Source: Clostridia bacterium (GTDB lineage: Bacteria; Bacillota; Clostridia; Peptostreptococcales; Anaerovoracaceae). Taken from it: DNA of 16,810 bases. The notes below the pieces were generated by a model, which ran no database searches, was not told where the DNA came from, and saw only the letters and a list, made by a program, of their open reading frames with translations. The DNA lies in the NCBI GenBank assembly GCA_900754805.1, contig CAAEEE010000477.1, positions 1 through 16,810 of the forward strand, written 5' to 3'. Shown here one piece after another: positions 1 through 6,304 of this stretch. The translations under genes and the position numbers were made by a program. Position 1 is the first letter of the stretch; each line of letters begins with the position of its first letter.

Positions 1-844
1 GAAGTTCAGGGGACATCCATTTCCTGCGTGAATAAAGGAGCTGTCTCCATACATCGGTATGAATTTCGGGAACGTTCAGAATTGCCAGCCTGCCGTCCTG
101 CGTATATTCGGAAATTACGAATTCCGGCAGGTAGGAAATTCCGATGTCCTGTGCAAGCAGGCGGCAGATAAGATGCGTATCACCGGATTCCAGCACCGGG
201 AGCGTTTCCCTTCCTGTCTCTGCAAGGGTTTCATCAAGCAATGCCCGGTAACTCATGTCTTTTTCGGTCAGAATCAGCGGATAATCTAAAATCTGCCCGA
301 TTCCGACTTTTTTTTGCCCGGCAAGCGGGTGCGACGCTGCTGCTGCGAAGTTAATCTGCACCGGCGCTTCAAACGCTGTAATATAATGATGATTTAAGAT
401 ACGGCGGTCAAGGGTGTAGACAATATCTGCGCGGTTTTCGCTCAAAAGCTGAAACATTTGGTCGGTGCTTGCCGAGGTTATTTTCAGACGAATCTTTGGG
501 TATCTGCGGTGAAAATCCTTGAAGCGGGTGTTAAACTGCCAGCCGGCAAGCGACTCCGCAATCGCGATTCGGATCATTCCTTCCGGCTCAGCTTCCGTTG
601 AAATATGCGAGGCTTCCGCGGCGAGGCGCAGCATGTGGTGCGCAATCGGCAAAAGTTTTTCTCCTCCGTTTGTCAGACGAACCGTATGGTTGATGCGCTC
701 AAACAGCGGCATACCGAGCTCTTTTTCGAGCTGGCGGATTTGGAAAGAAACCGTAGACTGCGTAAAGCCGAGCCTTGCGGCAGCCTGCGTAAAACTTTTC
801 ATTTCATTTACCATCACAAAAGTTTCTAAATTTTTAATATCCAT
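1..844 (-). CDS. LysR-family transcriptional regulator, C-terminus cut by window edge
   Basis: The reading frame runs leftward from an ATG at 844-842 and is still open at position 1, giving about 281 residues; LysR regulators are usually near 290-300, so only the tail is missing. The N-terminus (MDIKNLETFVMVNEMKSF, then TQAAARLGFTQSTVSFQIRQ and LEKELGMPLFER) is the classic LysR winged helix-turn-helix. The rest matches the periplasmic-binding-like effector domain, with the LTTR-style motif ISYLPEFVI near the end. The start is supported by an AAGGAGG ribosome-binding site (850-856 on the plus strand) 5 bases upstream. It is divergent from a sodium-coupled amino-acid transporter pair and separated from it by a shared promoter/operator region, so it probably controls those transporters. 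The effector is unknown but may be the transported amino acid (inference). Confidence 0.93.
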   Translation of the reverse strand, partial: MDIKNLETFVMVNEMKSFTQAAARLGFTQSTVSFQIRQLEKELGMPLFERINHTVRLTNGGEKLLPIAHHMLRLAAEASHISTEAEPEGMIRIAIAESLAGWQFNTRFKDFHRRYPKIRLKITSASTDQMFQLLSENRADIVYTLDRRILNHHYITAFEAPVQINFAAAASHPLAGQKKVGIGQILDYPLILTEKDMSYRALLDETLAETGRETLPVLESGDTHLICRLLAQDIGISYLPEFVISEYTQDGRLAILNVPEIHTDVWRQLLYSRRKWMSPEL

Positions 845-887
845 TTTGGCCTCCTTCTTTCGCCGTTTGCAGATTTATGTGAAGTTT

Positions 888-904
888 AATCGAAAAATTC
901 GATT
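888..904. promoter_or_regulatory. Probable LysR operator (T-N11-A palindrome)
   Basis: A perfect 7-bp inverted repeat, AATCGAA-N3-TTCGATT, contains the LysR-family signature T-N11-A (T890 to A902). Its centre (896) lies about 65 bases before the start site predicted for the NSS transporter promoter, the usual place of an LTTR recognition site. It also lies inside the predicted leader of the LysR gene, about 35-50 bases after its start, which fits autoregulation. The sequence and symmetry are seen directly; binding is inferred. Confidence 0.7.
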
Positions 905-925
905 GATATAATAAAAAAGATTCAT

Positions 926-954
926 TTTACAAATTATGTTATGAATTATATAAT
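926..954 (+). promoter_or_regulatory. Sigma-A promoter of first NSS transporter
   Basis: TTTACA (926-931), a 17-bp spacer and TATAAT (949-954) give an 11 of 12 match to the housekeeping consensus. The predicted start is near 961, leaving a leader of about 40 bases before the ATG at 1002. Its -10 overlaps the -10 of the opposing LysR promoter. A second TATAAT at 907-912 has only a poor -35 and is less likely. Confidence 0.72.
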
Positions 955-973
955 GGGAATACTGGGATGTCAA
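945..973 (-). promoter_or_regulatory. Consensus sigma-A promoter of the LysR gene
   Basis: On the minus strand, TTGACA (973-968), a 17-bp spacer (967-951) and TATAAT (950-945) form a perfect 12 of 12 consensus. Transcription would start near 938 and run through the T-N11-A operator into the LysR gene. The -10 shares bases 949-950 with the plus-strand transporter promoter, so polymerase can probably occupy only one at a time. Confidence 0.72.
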
Positions 974-1001
974 GGGACATCGGGAAAGGAATTTGCTAAT
1001 T

Positions 1002-2345
1002 ATGGAAAACAGAGAAAGATTAGGAACAAGATTGGGATTCATCATGCTTTCCGCAGGATGCGCAATCGGATGCGGAAATGTATGGAAGTTCCCTTGGATG
1101 TGCGGACAAAACGGCGGCGGCAGCTTCATGCTGATTTATGTGCTTTGTCTGATTTTGATGGGTCTTCCGGCGATGATTATGGAATTCAGCGTGGGAAGAG
1201 CGGCGCAGACAAGCCCGCTGTACATGTATCCAAAGCTTTCGACATCGAAGAATAAAAAGAAATGGAGACCGTTCGGATCAATCTGCTTAATCGGCAATAT
1301 TGCTCTGATGGCGTTTTATACCGTTGTAACGGGCTGGATTATTTACTACTTCGTAAAATTTTTGACCGGAAAAAATCAGGATTTCGGCTTCGTGTCGATG
1401 ATTACAAATCCGGGCGTCAATGTTACTTACCTGTTTGTGACGGTATTCGTGGCGTTCATCATCCTGAGCTTCGAACTGCAGGGCGGACTGGAGCGCGTGA
1501 CGAAATATATGATGTCGGCCTTGATTATTTTAATGCTCGTGCTGGCAGTCCACAGCCTTACGCTTGACGGCGCAAAGGAAGGAATAGCATTTTACCTGAT
1601 TCCGGACTTTTCTAAAATCACAGGTTCGGTTATCGTCGGCGCGATGAATCAGGCGTTTTTCACCTTGTCCGTAGGCATGGGCGGGATGGCGATTTTCGGA
1701 AGCTATATCGAAAAAGACCGTTCGCTGATGGGAGAATCGGTGAATATTATTGCGCTTGACACCTTCGTTGCGGTAATTGCAGGGGTTATCATGTTCCCTG
1801 CCTGCTTTACATATGGACTGGAGGTAAATGCGGGTCCGAGCCTTTTATTCGATACGATGGCAAGCGTGTTTAACCATATGAATGGCGGACGCTGGTGGGG
1901 CGCTTTGTTCTTCCTGTTCATGGTATTTGCGGCGTTCTCGACAGTGCTTGCGGTATGTGAAAACATCCTGGCGATGATTCGTGAGCTGACAGGCTGGTCG
2001 CGTCCAAAGGGATGCATCGCGTGCGGAATCGTAATCTTTTTACTGGCAATCACGACAGCTCTGGGAAACAGCGTGCTGCATTTTCAGCCTTTTGCGGAGG
2101 GGACATCCTGGCTTGATTTCTGGGATTTCATCGTTTCGACGAATATTTTGCCTCTGGGTTCTTTGGTTTTAGCATTGTTCTGCTGCAACAATTTCGGCTG
2201 GGGCTGGGACAATTTCATGAAGGAAGCAAACGAAGGACACGGACTGAAGGTGAAACCTTGGATGAAGCCGATTTTCAGATACTTCCTTCCATGCGCGATT
2301 CTCTTCATTTACATTTACGGAATGGCAACATTTAGCTGGAAATAA
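1002..2345 (+). CDS. Sodium:neurotransmitter symporter (NSS/SNF) family amino-acid transporter, copy 1
   Basis: A 447-residue membrane protein of the NSS family, which imports amino acids with sodium. Visible family motifs are GNVWKFPWMCGQNGGGSF in the unwound TM1, FFTLSVGMGGMAIFGSY in TM6 and FAAFSTVLAVCEN in TM8, where the small hydroxyl residues normally bind the second sodium. The length fits the 11-helix bacterial type (MhsT/Tyt1) rather than the longer LeuT type. An acidic residue in TM7 (ALDTFVA) fits chloride-independent bacterial members. The ATG at 1002 is preferred over an upstream TTG (993) because AAGGA at 986-990 is well spaced only for the ATG. It is followed by a close paralogue and divergent from a LysR regulator. 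The substrate cannot be told from sequence alone. Confidence 0.93.
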   Translation: MENRERLGTRLGFIMLSAGCAIGCGNVWKFPWMCGQNGGGSFMLIYVLCLILMGLPAMIMEFSVGRAAQTSPLYMYPKLSTSKNKKKWRPFGSICLIGNIALMAFYTVVTGWIIYYFVKFLTGKNQDFGFVSMITNPGVNVTYLFVTVFVAFIILSFELQGGLERVTKYMMSALIILMLVLAVHSLTLDGAKEGIAFYLIPDFSKITGSVIVGAMNQAFFTLSVGMGGMAIFGSYIEKDRSLMGESVNIIALDTFVAVIAGVIMFPACFTYGLEVNAGPSLLFDTMASVFNHMNGGRWWGALFFLFMVFAAFSTVLAVCENILAMIRELTGWSRPKGCIACGIVIFLLAITTALGNSVLHFQPFAEGTSWLDFWDFIVSTNILPLGSLVLALFCCNNFGWGWDNFMKEANEGHGLKVKPWMKPIFRYFLPCAILFIYIYGMATFSWK

Positions 2346-2356
2346 TCTGTGAAGAG

Positions 2357-2365
2357 TGCTATAAT
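2357..2365 (+). promoter_or_regulatory. Extended -10 promoter in front of second NSS transporter
   Basis: TGCTATAAT is a perfect TGN-TATAAT extended -10 element in the 53-bp gap between the two transporter genes. No good -35 is present, which extended -10 promoters tolerate. A start near 2372 would leave a short leader with AGGAGA at 2385-2390 before the ATG at 2399. This suggests copy 2 can be transcribed independently of copy 1. Confidence 0.55.
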
Positions 2366-2398
2366 AGAAATATTATATGCACTTAGGAGAAACAGATT

Positions 2399-3766
2399 AT
2401 GGAAAGAGAAAATTTAAAATCGAGATTAGGATTTATCCTGCTTTCTGCGGGATGCGCAATCGGAATCGGAAATGTGTGGAAATTCCCGTATATGGCGGGG
2501 CAGGGGGGCGGCGGGGCTTTCGTGCTCTTTTTTGTGCTGTTCCTGATTATTTTAGGACTTCCGATTATGACGATGGAATTTGCGGTCGGCCGCGCCAGCG
2601 GCAAAAGCCCGGTAAGAGCTTATCAGGCACTTGAAAAACCGGGACAGAAATGGCATATCCACGGCTATCTGACCTTGGTGGGCTGCTACCTTTTGATGAT
2701 GTTCTATACGACGGTAGCGGGATGGATGCTGCACTATTTCTATCTGACCGCGGCAGGAAAATTCGACGGAAAGACTTCTGACGAAATCACAGGTGCTTTC
2801 GGCGAAATGCTTGCAAATCCGAAAGTTATGATGTTCTGGATGGTGCTCGTGGTGATTATCGGAATCCTCGTTTGTGCCATAGGGCTGCAAAATGGTCTCG
2901 AAAAGGTTACGAAGATAATGATGATCGCGCTGCTTGTAATTATGGTTGTTTTGGCAGTTAACAGCCTGTTTATGCCGGGCGCGGCAGAGGGGCTGAAGTT
3001 CTATCTGGTTCCGGATTTTGCGAGAATGAAAGAAGTCGGCATAATCAATACTCTTGTGGGCGCGATGAATCAGGCCTTCTTCACGCTGAGCCTGGGTATC
3101 GGCGCGATGTCGATTTTCGGAAGCTATATTGGGAAAACACATTCGCTTCTGGGAGAATCCGTGCGGGTTGTGACGCTCGATACTTTCGTTGCGATTACAG
3201 CGGGGCTGATTATCTTCCCTGCGTGTTTTACATACGGAGTGGATCAGACCTCCGGACCGAGCTTGATTTTCATTACGCTGCCAAATATTTTTGCGAATAT
3301 GAATATGGGCCGCTTGTGGGGAAGCCTGTTCTTCCTGTTCATGGCATTTGCGGCACTTTCAACGGTGCTTGCGGTATTTGAAAATATTATCTGCTGCGGC
3401 ATGGAGCTCACCGGCTGCTCGAGAAAGAAGTCATCAACAGTGAACTTCGTGCTGATTATACTACTCTCCGTTCCTTGCGTGCTCGGATACAATGTATGGG
3501 CGTGGGACGGCTTTGCAATCTTCGGTGGAGCTGTTTTGGATGTGGAAGACTTCCTCGTAAGCAATATCTTCCTTCCGCTTGGTTCACTGGTTTACCTGCT
3601 TTTCTGCGTAAGCCGCCACGGCTGGGGCTGGAAGAATTACAAGGAAGAGGTCAATACGGGTCACGGGCTGAAAATGCACGACTGGATGCGCGGCTATCTG
3701 ACTTACGGACTGCCGGCAATCGTATTGTTCATCTTTGCATTCGGAATTTATGATAAATTCTTTTAA
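2399..3766 (+). CDS. Sodium:neurotransmitter symporter (NSS/SNF) family amino-acid transporter, copy 2
   Basis: A 455-residue paralogue of the preceding transporter, alike along its whole length (LGFILLSAGCAIGIGNVWKF near the start; TM6 FFTLSLGIGAMSIFGSY; TM8 FAALSTVLAVFEN). It presumably also imports amino acids by sodium symport across 11 helices. Differences lie at substrate-proximal positions: TM1 reads FPYMAGQGGGGAF, so the Asn of the usual NGGG is a Gly, and the Trp-Met-Cys of copy 1 is Tyr-Met-Ala. The TM7 acidic residue is kept (TLDTFVA). The start is supported by AGGAGA 8 bases upstream. The two copies look like a tandem duplication with divergence in specificity (inference). The methyltransferase gene begins 3 bases after its stop. 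Confidence 0.93.
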   Translation: MERENLKSRLGFILLSAGCAIGIGNVWKFPYMAGQGGGGAFVLFFVLFLIILGLPIMTMEFAVGRASGKSPVRAYQALEKPGQKWHIHGYLTLVGCYLLMMFYTTVAGWMLHYFYLTAAGKFDGKTSDEITGAFGEMLANPKVMMFWMVLVVIIGILVCAIGLQNGLEKVTKIMMIALLVIMVVLAVNSLFMPGAAEGLKFYLVPDFARMKEVGIINTLVGAMNQAFFTLSLGIGAMSIFGSYIGKTHSLLGESVRVVTLDTFVAITAGLIIFPACFTYGVDQTSGPSLIFITLPNIFANMNMGRLWGSLFFLFMAFAALSTVLAVFENIICCGMELTGCSRKKSSTVNFVLIILLSVPCVLGYNVWAWDGFAIFGGAVLDVEDFLVSNIFLPLGSLVYLLFCVSRHGWGWKNYKEEVNTGHGLKMHDWMRGYLTYGLPAIVLFIFAFGIYDKFF

Positions 3767-3769
3767 AAT

Positions 3770-4078
3770 ATGGGAAGGACTTTAGACGAAAATCTGATAT
3801 ATGAAATTTTGGCGGTCGTGGAAGAAATTCCGTCGGGCAAAGTCGCCTCTTACGGGCAGATTGCGGCGCTTATCGGTCGGGAAAAGAACTCACGGCTAGT
3901 CGGAAAAGTCCTCAGCATGGCAGAGTTTTACGGCGATTATCCCTGCCACCGCGTGGTAAACCACATGGGCCGGACCGCACCGGGCTGGCATGAGCAGCGG
4001 GGGCTTCTCGAAGCGGAAGGCGTGGAGTTTCGCGAGAACGGCTGCGTGGATATGAAAAAACACAGGTGGGACTGCTGA
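3770..4078 (+). CDS. Stand-alone O6-alkylguanine-DNA alkyltransferase (MGMT-type) domain protein
   Basis: A 102-residue protein consisting only of the C-terminal DNA-binding domain of O6-alkylguanine-DNA alkyltransferases. It shows IPSGKVASYGQIA (helix-turn-helix start), RLVGKVL and the active-site motif PCHRVV with Cys59. The Cys is what accepts an alkyl group in suicide repair enzymes. Related alkyltransferase-like (ATL) proteins have Trp there (PWHRV). The frame after the active site (PGWHEQRGLLEAEGV and a basic, Trp-containing tail) resembles ATL proteins, so this is an ATL-like scaffold with a repair-competent Cys. The family assignment is firm; activity is inferred. No ribosome-binding site is seen, and the ATG lies 3 bases after the transporter stop, which suggests translational coupling. 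A hairpin spans its stop codon. Confidence 0.88.
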   Translation: MGRTLDENLIYEILAVVEEIPSGKVASYGQIAALIGREKNSRLVGKVLSMAEFYGDYPCHRVVNHMGRTAPGWHEQRGLLEAEGVEFRENGCVDMKKHRWDC

Positions 4079-4090
4079 GAAGCATCCCAC
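4066..4090 (+). other. Intercistronic hairpin with GNRA loop
   Basis: GTGGGA-C-TGCT pairs with AGCA-TCCCAC around a GAGA tetraloop (4077-4080) with a single bulged C4072. The stop codon of the methyltransferase gene (4076-4078) lies in it. No T-tract follows, so it is not an intrinsic terminator. It may be an mRNA processing or stability element before the next cistron. Confidence 0.4.
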
Positions 4091-4112
4091 AATCAGAGGA
4101 GGCATAAATAAA

Positions 4113-4715
4113 ATGTATGTAGTATGTTTGGATTTAGAAGGCGTTTTAGTGCCTGAAATTTGGATAGAATTTGCGGAAGCCGCAGGAATTCCGGAGCTGA
4201 AAAAAACGACGCGTGACGAACCGGATTACGATAAACTGATGCGGTATCGCCTTGATATTCTGAAAGAGCACGGACTGGGACTTGCGGAAATTCAGAAAAC
4301 CATCGCCACTCTCGACCCGCTTCCGGGCGCAAAAGAATTTTTAGATGAGCTTCGCGACATGACGCAGGTTGTGATTGTCAGCGACACTTTCGAACAGTTC
4401 GCAAAGCCTTTGATGGAAAAACTCGGAATGCCGACGATTTTCTGCAACACATTGGTGGCAGCCGATGACGGCGAAATCACGGACTATAAGATGCGCATCG
4501 AAAACTCCAAGTACAGCACGGTCAAGGGTCTGCAGTCCATCGGATTTGACACGATTGCAAGCGGCGACAGCTACAATGACCTCGGCATGATAAAGGCAAG
4601 CAAAGGCGGCTTCCTTTTCAGAACGACCGAGCAGATTAAGAAGGACAACCCGGATGTGAAGGCAGTCGAAACCTATGATGAACTGATGGCTGCGATTAAA
4701 GAGGTTATGGCGTAG
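4113..4715 (+). CDS. thrH: ThrH-type phosphoserine phosphatase / homoserine phosphotransferase
   Basis: A 200-residue HAD-superfamily enzyme closely matching Pseudomonas ThrH, which dephosphorylates phosphoserine and can pass the phosphate to homoserine, thereby linking serine and threonine biosynthesis. Motif I is CLDLEGVLVPE with Asp7 as the expected nucleophile and the ThrH-specific Glu9. Next come the diagnostic TTRDEPDYDKLMRYRLDIL and EHGL segments, motif II VIVSDTF, and motif III GDSYNDLGMI with the metal-binding aspartates. Length fits the family (about 200-205). AGGAGG lies 10-15 bases before the ATG. It lies 34 bases after the methyltransferase gene, probably in the same transcript, and is followed by a terminator. 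Cytoplasmic. Confidence 0.9.
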   Translation: MYVVCLDLEGVLVPEIWIEFAEAAGIPELKKTTRDEPDYDKLMRYRLDILKEHGLGLAEIQKTIATLDPLPGAKEFLDELRDMTQVVIVSDTFEQFAKPLMEKLGMPTIFCNTLVAADDGEITDYKMRIENSKYSTVKGLQSIGFDTIASGDSYNDLGMIKASKGGFLFRTTEQIKKDNPDVKAVETYDELMAAIKEVMA

Positions 4716-4755
4716 GCACTGACAAAATGATACATAAAATGAATAAAATACGAAG

Positions 4756-4788
4756 GAACATCAGGCACTCTGCCCGGTGTTCTTTTTT
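4756..4788 (+). terminator. Rho-independent terminator after thrH
   Basis: GAACATCAGGC (4756-4766) pairs with GCCCGGTGTTC (4772-4782) with one G-U pair and one mismatch around ACTCT, and is followed by six T residues. It ends the thrH transcript and isolates the upstream block from the phosphate cluster. Confidence 0.85.
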
Positions 4789-4943
4789 ATGCCTGCGCGC
4801 CGGTCAACGGGGGGCACTGGCTATGGGTGCGCGAGCGCCGCTCCGATTCGACAAATTTTGACAGCACCCCCTGCAGGCACGGAGTGTTTTGCGTTTGTGG
4901 GGTGTTTGCGATGCGCGAGGCACTTGAAGAGGGCTTGCGATGT
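4789..4943. other. GC-rich non-coding spacer before repeat element 1
   Basis: About 155 bases rich in GCGC/GGGG runs, with no reading frame that looks protein-coding and no ribosome-binding site. Base composition changes sharply to AT-rich at the start of the repeat element near 4944. I see no recognisable feature in it. Confidence 0.5.
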
Positions 4944-5209
4944 GCTTACATTTATTGGGAAAATGTATATTTACACGAAATTCTTAAAAAAAAGCCTCGT
5001 TTTCGTGTTTTTTTAAATGTTTCACGGATGTTTCACGGGAATTTCAGCAGTCACAGGAAAAATGTAAGAAAATTGAAGGTTGAAATTTCAACGATTCCGG
5101 GGCGCTCATTTTTCTTCCTTTTTTTCGGACATGAATGAAATTCCAACATCTGTAAAAAAATACACGAAAACATCCCCGAAAATCGCAATTCTTCGTGTAA
5201 ATATACATT
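4944..5209 (+). repeat. 266-bp palindromic MITE-like repeat, copy 1
   Basis: An AT-rich non-coding element flanked by perfect 18-bp inverted repeats, AATGTATATTTACACGAA at 4962-4979 and its complement at 5192-5209. It carries a one-sided extension GCTTACATTT-N-TTGGG at its left end. Each arm contains a further ACACGAAA / TTTCGTGT inversion, so each end can fold by itself; in the left arm the hairpin ends in seven T residues like a terminator. Inside are a tandem 11-mer (ATGTTTCACGG twice, 5017-5038) and the perfect palindrome GTTGAAATTTCAAC (5079-5092). A second copy of the same length lies at 13137-13402 in opposite orientation. There is no transposase; it may be a non-autonomous mobile element or a structured intergenic repeat. 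Confidence 0.85.
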
Positions 5210-5256
5210 CCGCCCCGCGCGAAGACTGTTCTGACGCCCCCCACTCCGGCATCCAC

Positions 5257-5294
5257 CATCCGGCGAGACCCACCACACGGTGCCGGATGTTTTA
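5257..5294 (+). terminator. Hairpin with short T-tail upstream of pst promoter (possible terminator)
   Basis: CATCCGGC (5257-5264) and GCCGGATG (5282-5289) form a perfect 8-bp stem around a 17-base loop, followed by TTTT. The long loop and short T-run make it a weak terminator candidate. It may protect the pst promoter from read-through or be a separate repeat. Confidence 0.35.
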
Positions 5295-5345
5295 CCTACT
5301 TTTAACGCAAATGCGATTTCAGACTTAACATTGCCGCCGTATACT
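5291..5345 (+). promoter_or_regulatory. Probable phosphate-regulated promoter of pst operon
   Basis: TATACT (5340-5345) serves as a -10. No consensus -35 is present. Instead there are Pho-box-like motifs TTTACC (5291-5296), TTAACG (5302-5307, one 11-bp period later) and TTAACA (5325-5330). Gram-positive PhoP binds TTAACA-type repeats at 11-bp spacing and replaces the -35. The spacing of the last motif is one base out of register, so this is a suggestion, strengthened by the phoP/phoR-like genes in the same cluster. Confidence 0.4.
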
Positions 5346-5374
5346 AAAACCGTAAAAAGGAAAATATAGTATAC
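5339..5374. promoter_or_regulatory. Inverted repeat in pstS leader
   Basis: GTATACTA (5339-5346) and TAGTATAC (5367-5374) are perfect complements 20 bases apart. The left half includes the proposed -10. The repeat could be a binding site for a dimeric regulator or a leader hairpin. A second small stem (AAAGCTT / AAGCTTT, about 5376-5397) follows just before the ribosome-binding site. Confidence 0.4.
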
Positions 5375-5419
5375 AAAAGCTTCGAAAGGAAAGCTTTGCG
5401 AAAAATGGAGGAAACGAAA

Positions 5420-6280
5420 ATGAAAAAGATTTTAGCATTAACACTTTGCGTAGTTATGGCAGCAGCATTCACAGGCTGCGGCAGCAAAAGTTCAAACGGG
5501 GAAGCAGACGGAGCACCGATTACGGTTATCTCCAGAGAAGATGGATCCGGCACAAGAGGCGCGTTCACCGAACTGATGGGAGTTATGGTAGATGATGTTG
5601 ACAACACAACAACTTCCGCAGAAATCTCCCAGAGCACATCCGTTGTTTTGACAACCGTTGCAGGAAACAAGAATTCAATCGGCTATGTTTCCCTCGGTTC
5701 CCTGAACGACACAGTAAAGGCTGTAAAGGTAGACGGCGTAGATGCTACAGTAGAGAACATCAAAGGCGGAAGCTATGCGGTATCCAGACCGTTCTTAGTT
5801 GTTACAAACGACAAGCTTACCGATGTTTCTAAGGATTTCATCAAGTTCATCCTCAGCAAACAGGGTCAGGACATCATCGCGGAAGAAGGCTACATCACAA
5901 TCGATGACAACGCGGCGGATTATGAAACTCAGAAGGGAATCAAAGGCAAAATCGTTTTAGCAGGTTCCACTTCCGTATCACCGGTTATGCAGAAACTTGC
6001 GGACGCTTACAAAGCAATCTACAGTGATGTGACTCTTGAAATCCAGCAGACCGGTTCCGGCGCAGGCATCACAAGCACAATCGAAGGCGCATGCGACATC
6101 GGAATGTCATCAAGAGACCTGAAGCCGGAAGAAACAGCAGAAGGCATTGAAGGCATAACAATCGCTATGGACGGAATCGCAGTTGTGGTAAATAACGAAA
6201 ACAGCGTAGAAGATCTTACAAGCGAACAAATCAGACAAATCTTCACAGGTGAAGTAACAGATTGGTCGCAGGTGAAATAA
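5420..6280 (+). CDS. pstS: Phosphate ABC transporter substrate-binding lipoprotein, circularly permuted
   Basis: A 286-residue lipoprotein: signal peptide with lipobox AAFTGC and lipidated Cys20. It captures phosphate outside the membrane for PstCAB. The ATG at 5420 is chosen over a TTG at 5396 because GGAGG (5408-5412) fits it and the signal peptide then starts with MKK. Domain order is unusual. The segment ITVISREDGSGTRGAF (residues 34-49), normally in the second half of PstS, is here at the mature N-terminus. The segments normally first, AGSTSVSPVMQKLADAYKA (181-199), QTGSGAGITS and DIGMSSRDLKPEE, come afterwards, and the protein stops at IFTGEVTDWSQVK, which classically precedes the SREDGSGTR segment. 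All phosphate-binding loops appear to be present. It is first of the pst operon. Confidence 0.93.
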   Translation: MKKILALTLCVVMAAAFTGCGSKSSNGEADGAPITVISREDGSGTRGAFTELMGVMVDDVDNTTTSAEISQSTSVVLTTVAGNKNSIGYVSLGSLNDTVKAVKVDGVDATVENIKGGSYAVSRPFLVVTNDKLTDVSKDFIKFILSKQGQDIIAEEGYITIDDNAADYETQKGIKGKIVLAGSTSVSPVMQKLADAYKAIYSDVTLEIQQTGSGAGITSTIEGACDIGMSSRDLKPEETAEGIEGITIAMDGIAVVVNNENSVEDLTSEQIRQIFTGEVTDWSQVK

Positions 6281-6304
6281 TAATATAAGGACGGAGGGCA
6301 CGAT

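Noticed and set aside
519..911. 130-residue plus-strand reading frame
   Set aside because: It lies antisense to the clear LysR gene, has no ribosome-binding site and a low-complexity composition.
907..912. TATAAT as main -10 of the transporter promoter
   Set aside because: Its possible -35 (TTTAAT with a 16-base spacer) is poor, while the pair at 926-954 is nearly perfect.
2552..3142. 196-residue minus-strand reading frame inside the second transporter
   Set aside because: It is a shadow of the conserved transporter in another frame; His/Arg-rich with no domain.
4944..5209. CRISPR array or tRNA explanation for repeats
   Set aside because: There is no regularly spaced direct repeat with unique spacers, only one tandem 11-mer and inverted repeats. 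No cloverleaf with CCA-type end was seen here or elsewhere in the window.
4777..5328. Several small frames (70-103 residues) in the region of repeat element 1
   Set aside because: They read through the palindromic repeat and low-complexity tracts, have no ribosome-binding sites and show no similarity between the two repeat copies at protein level.
5396..5419. Upstream TTG start for pstS
   Set aside because: It lies before the GGAGG site and would add eight residues in front of a normal lipoprotein signal peptide.
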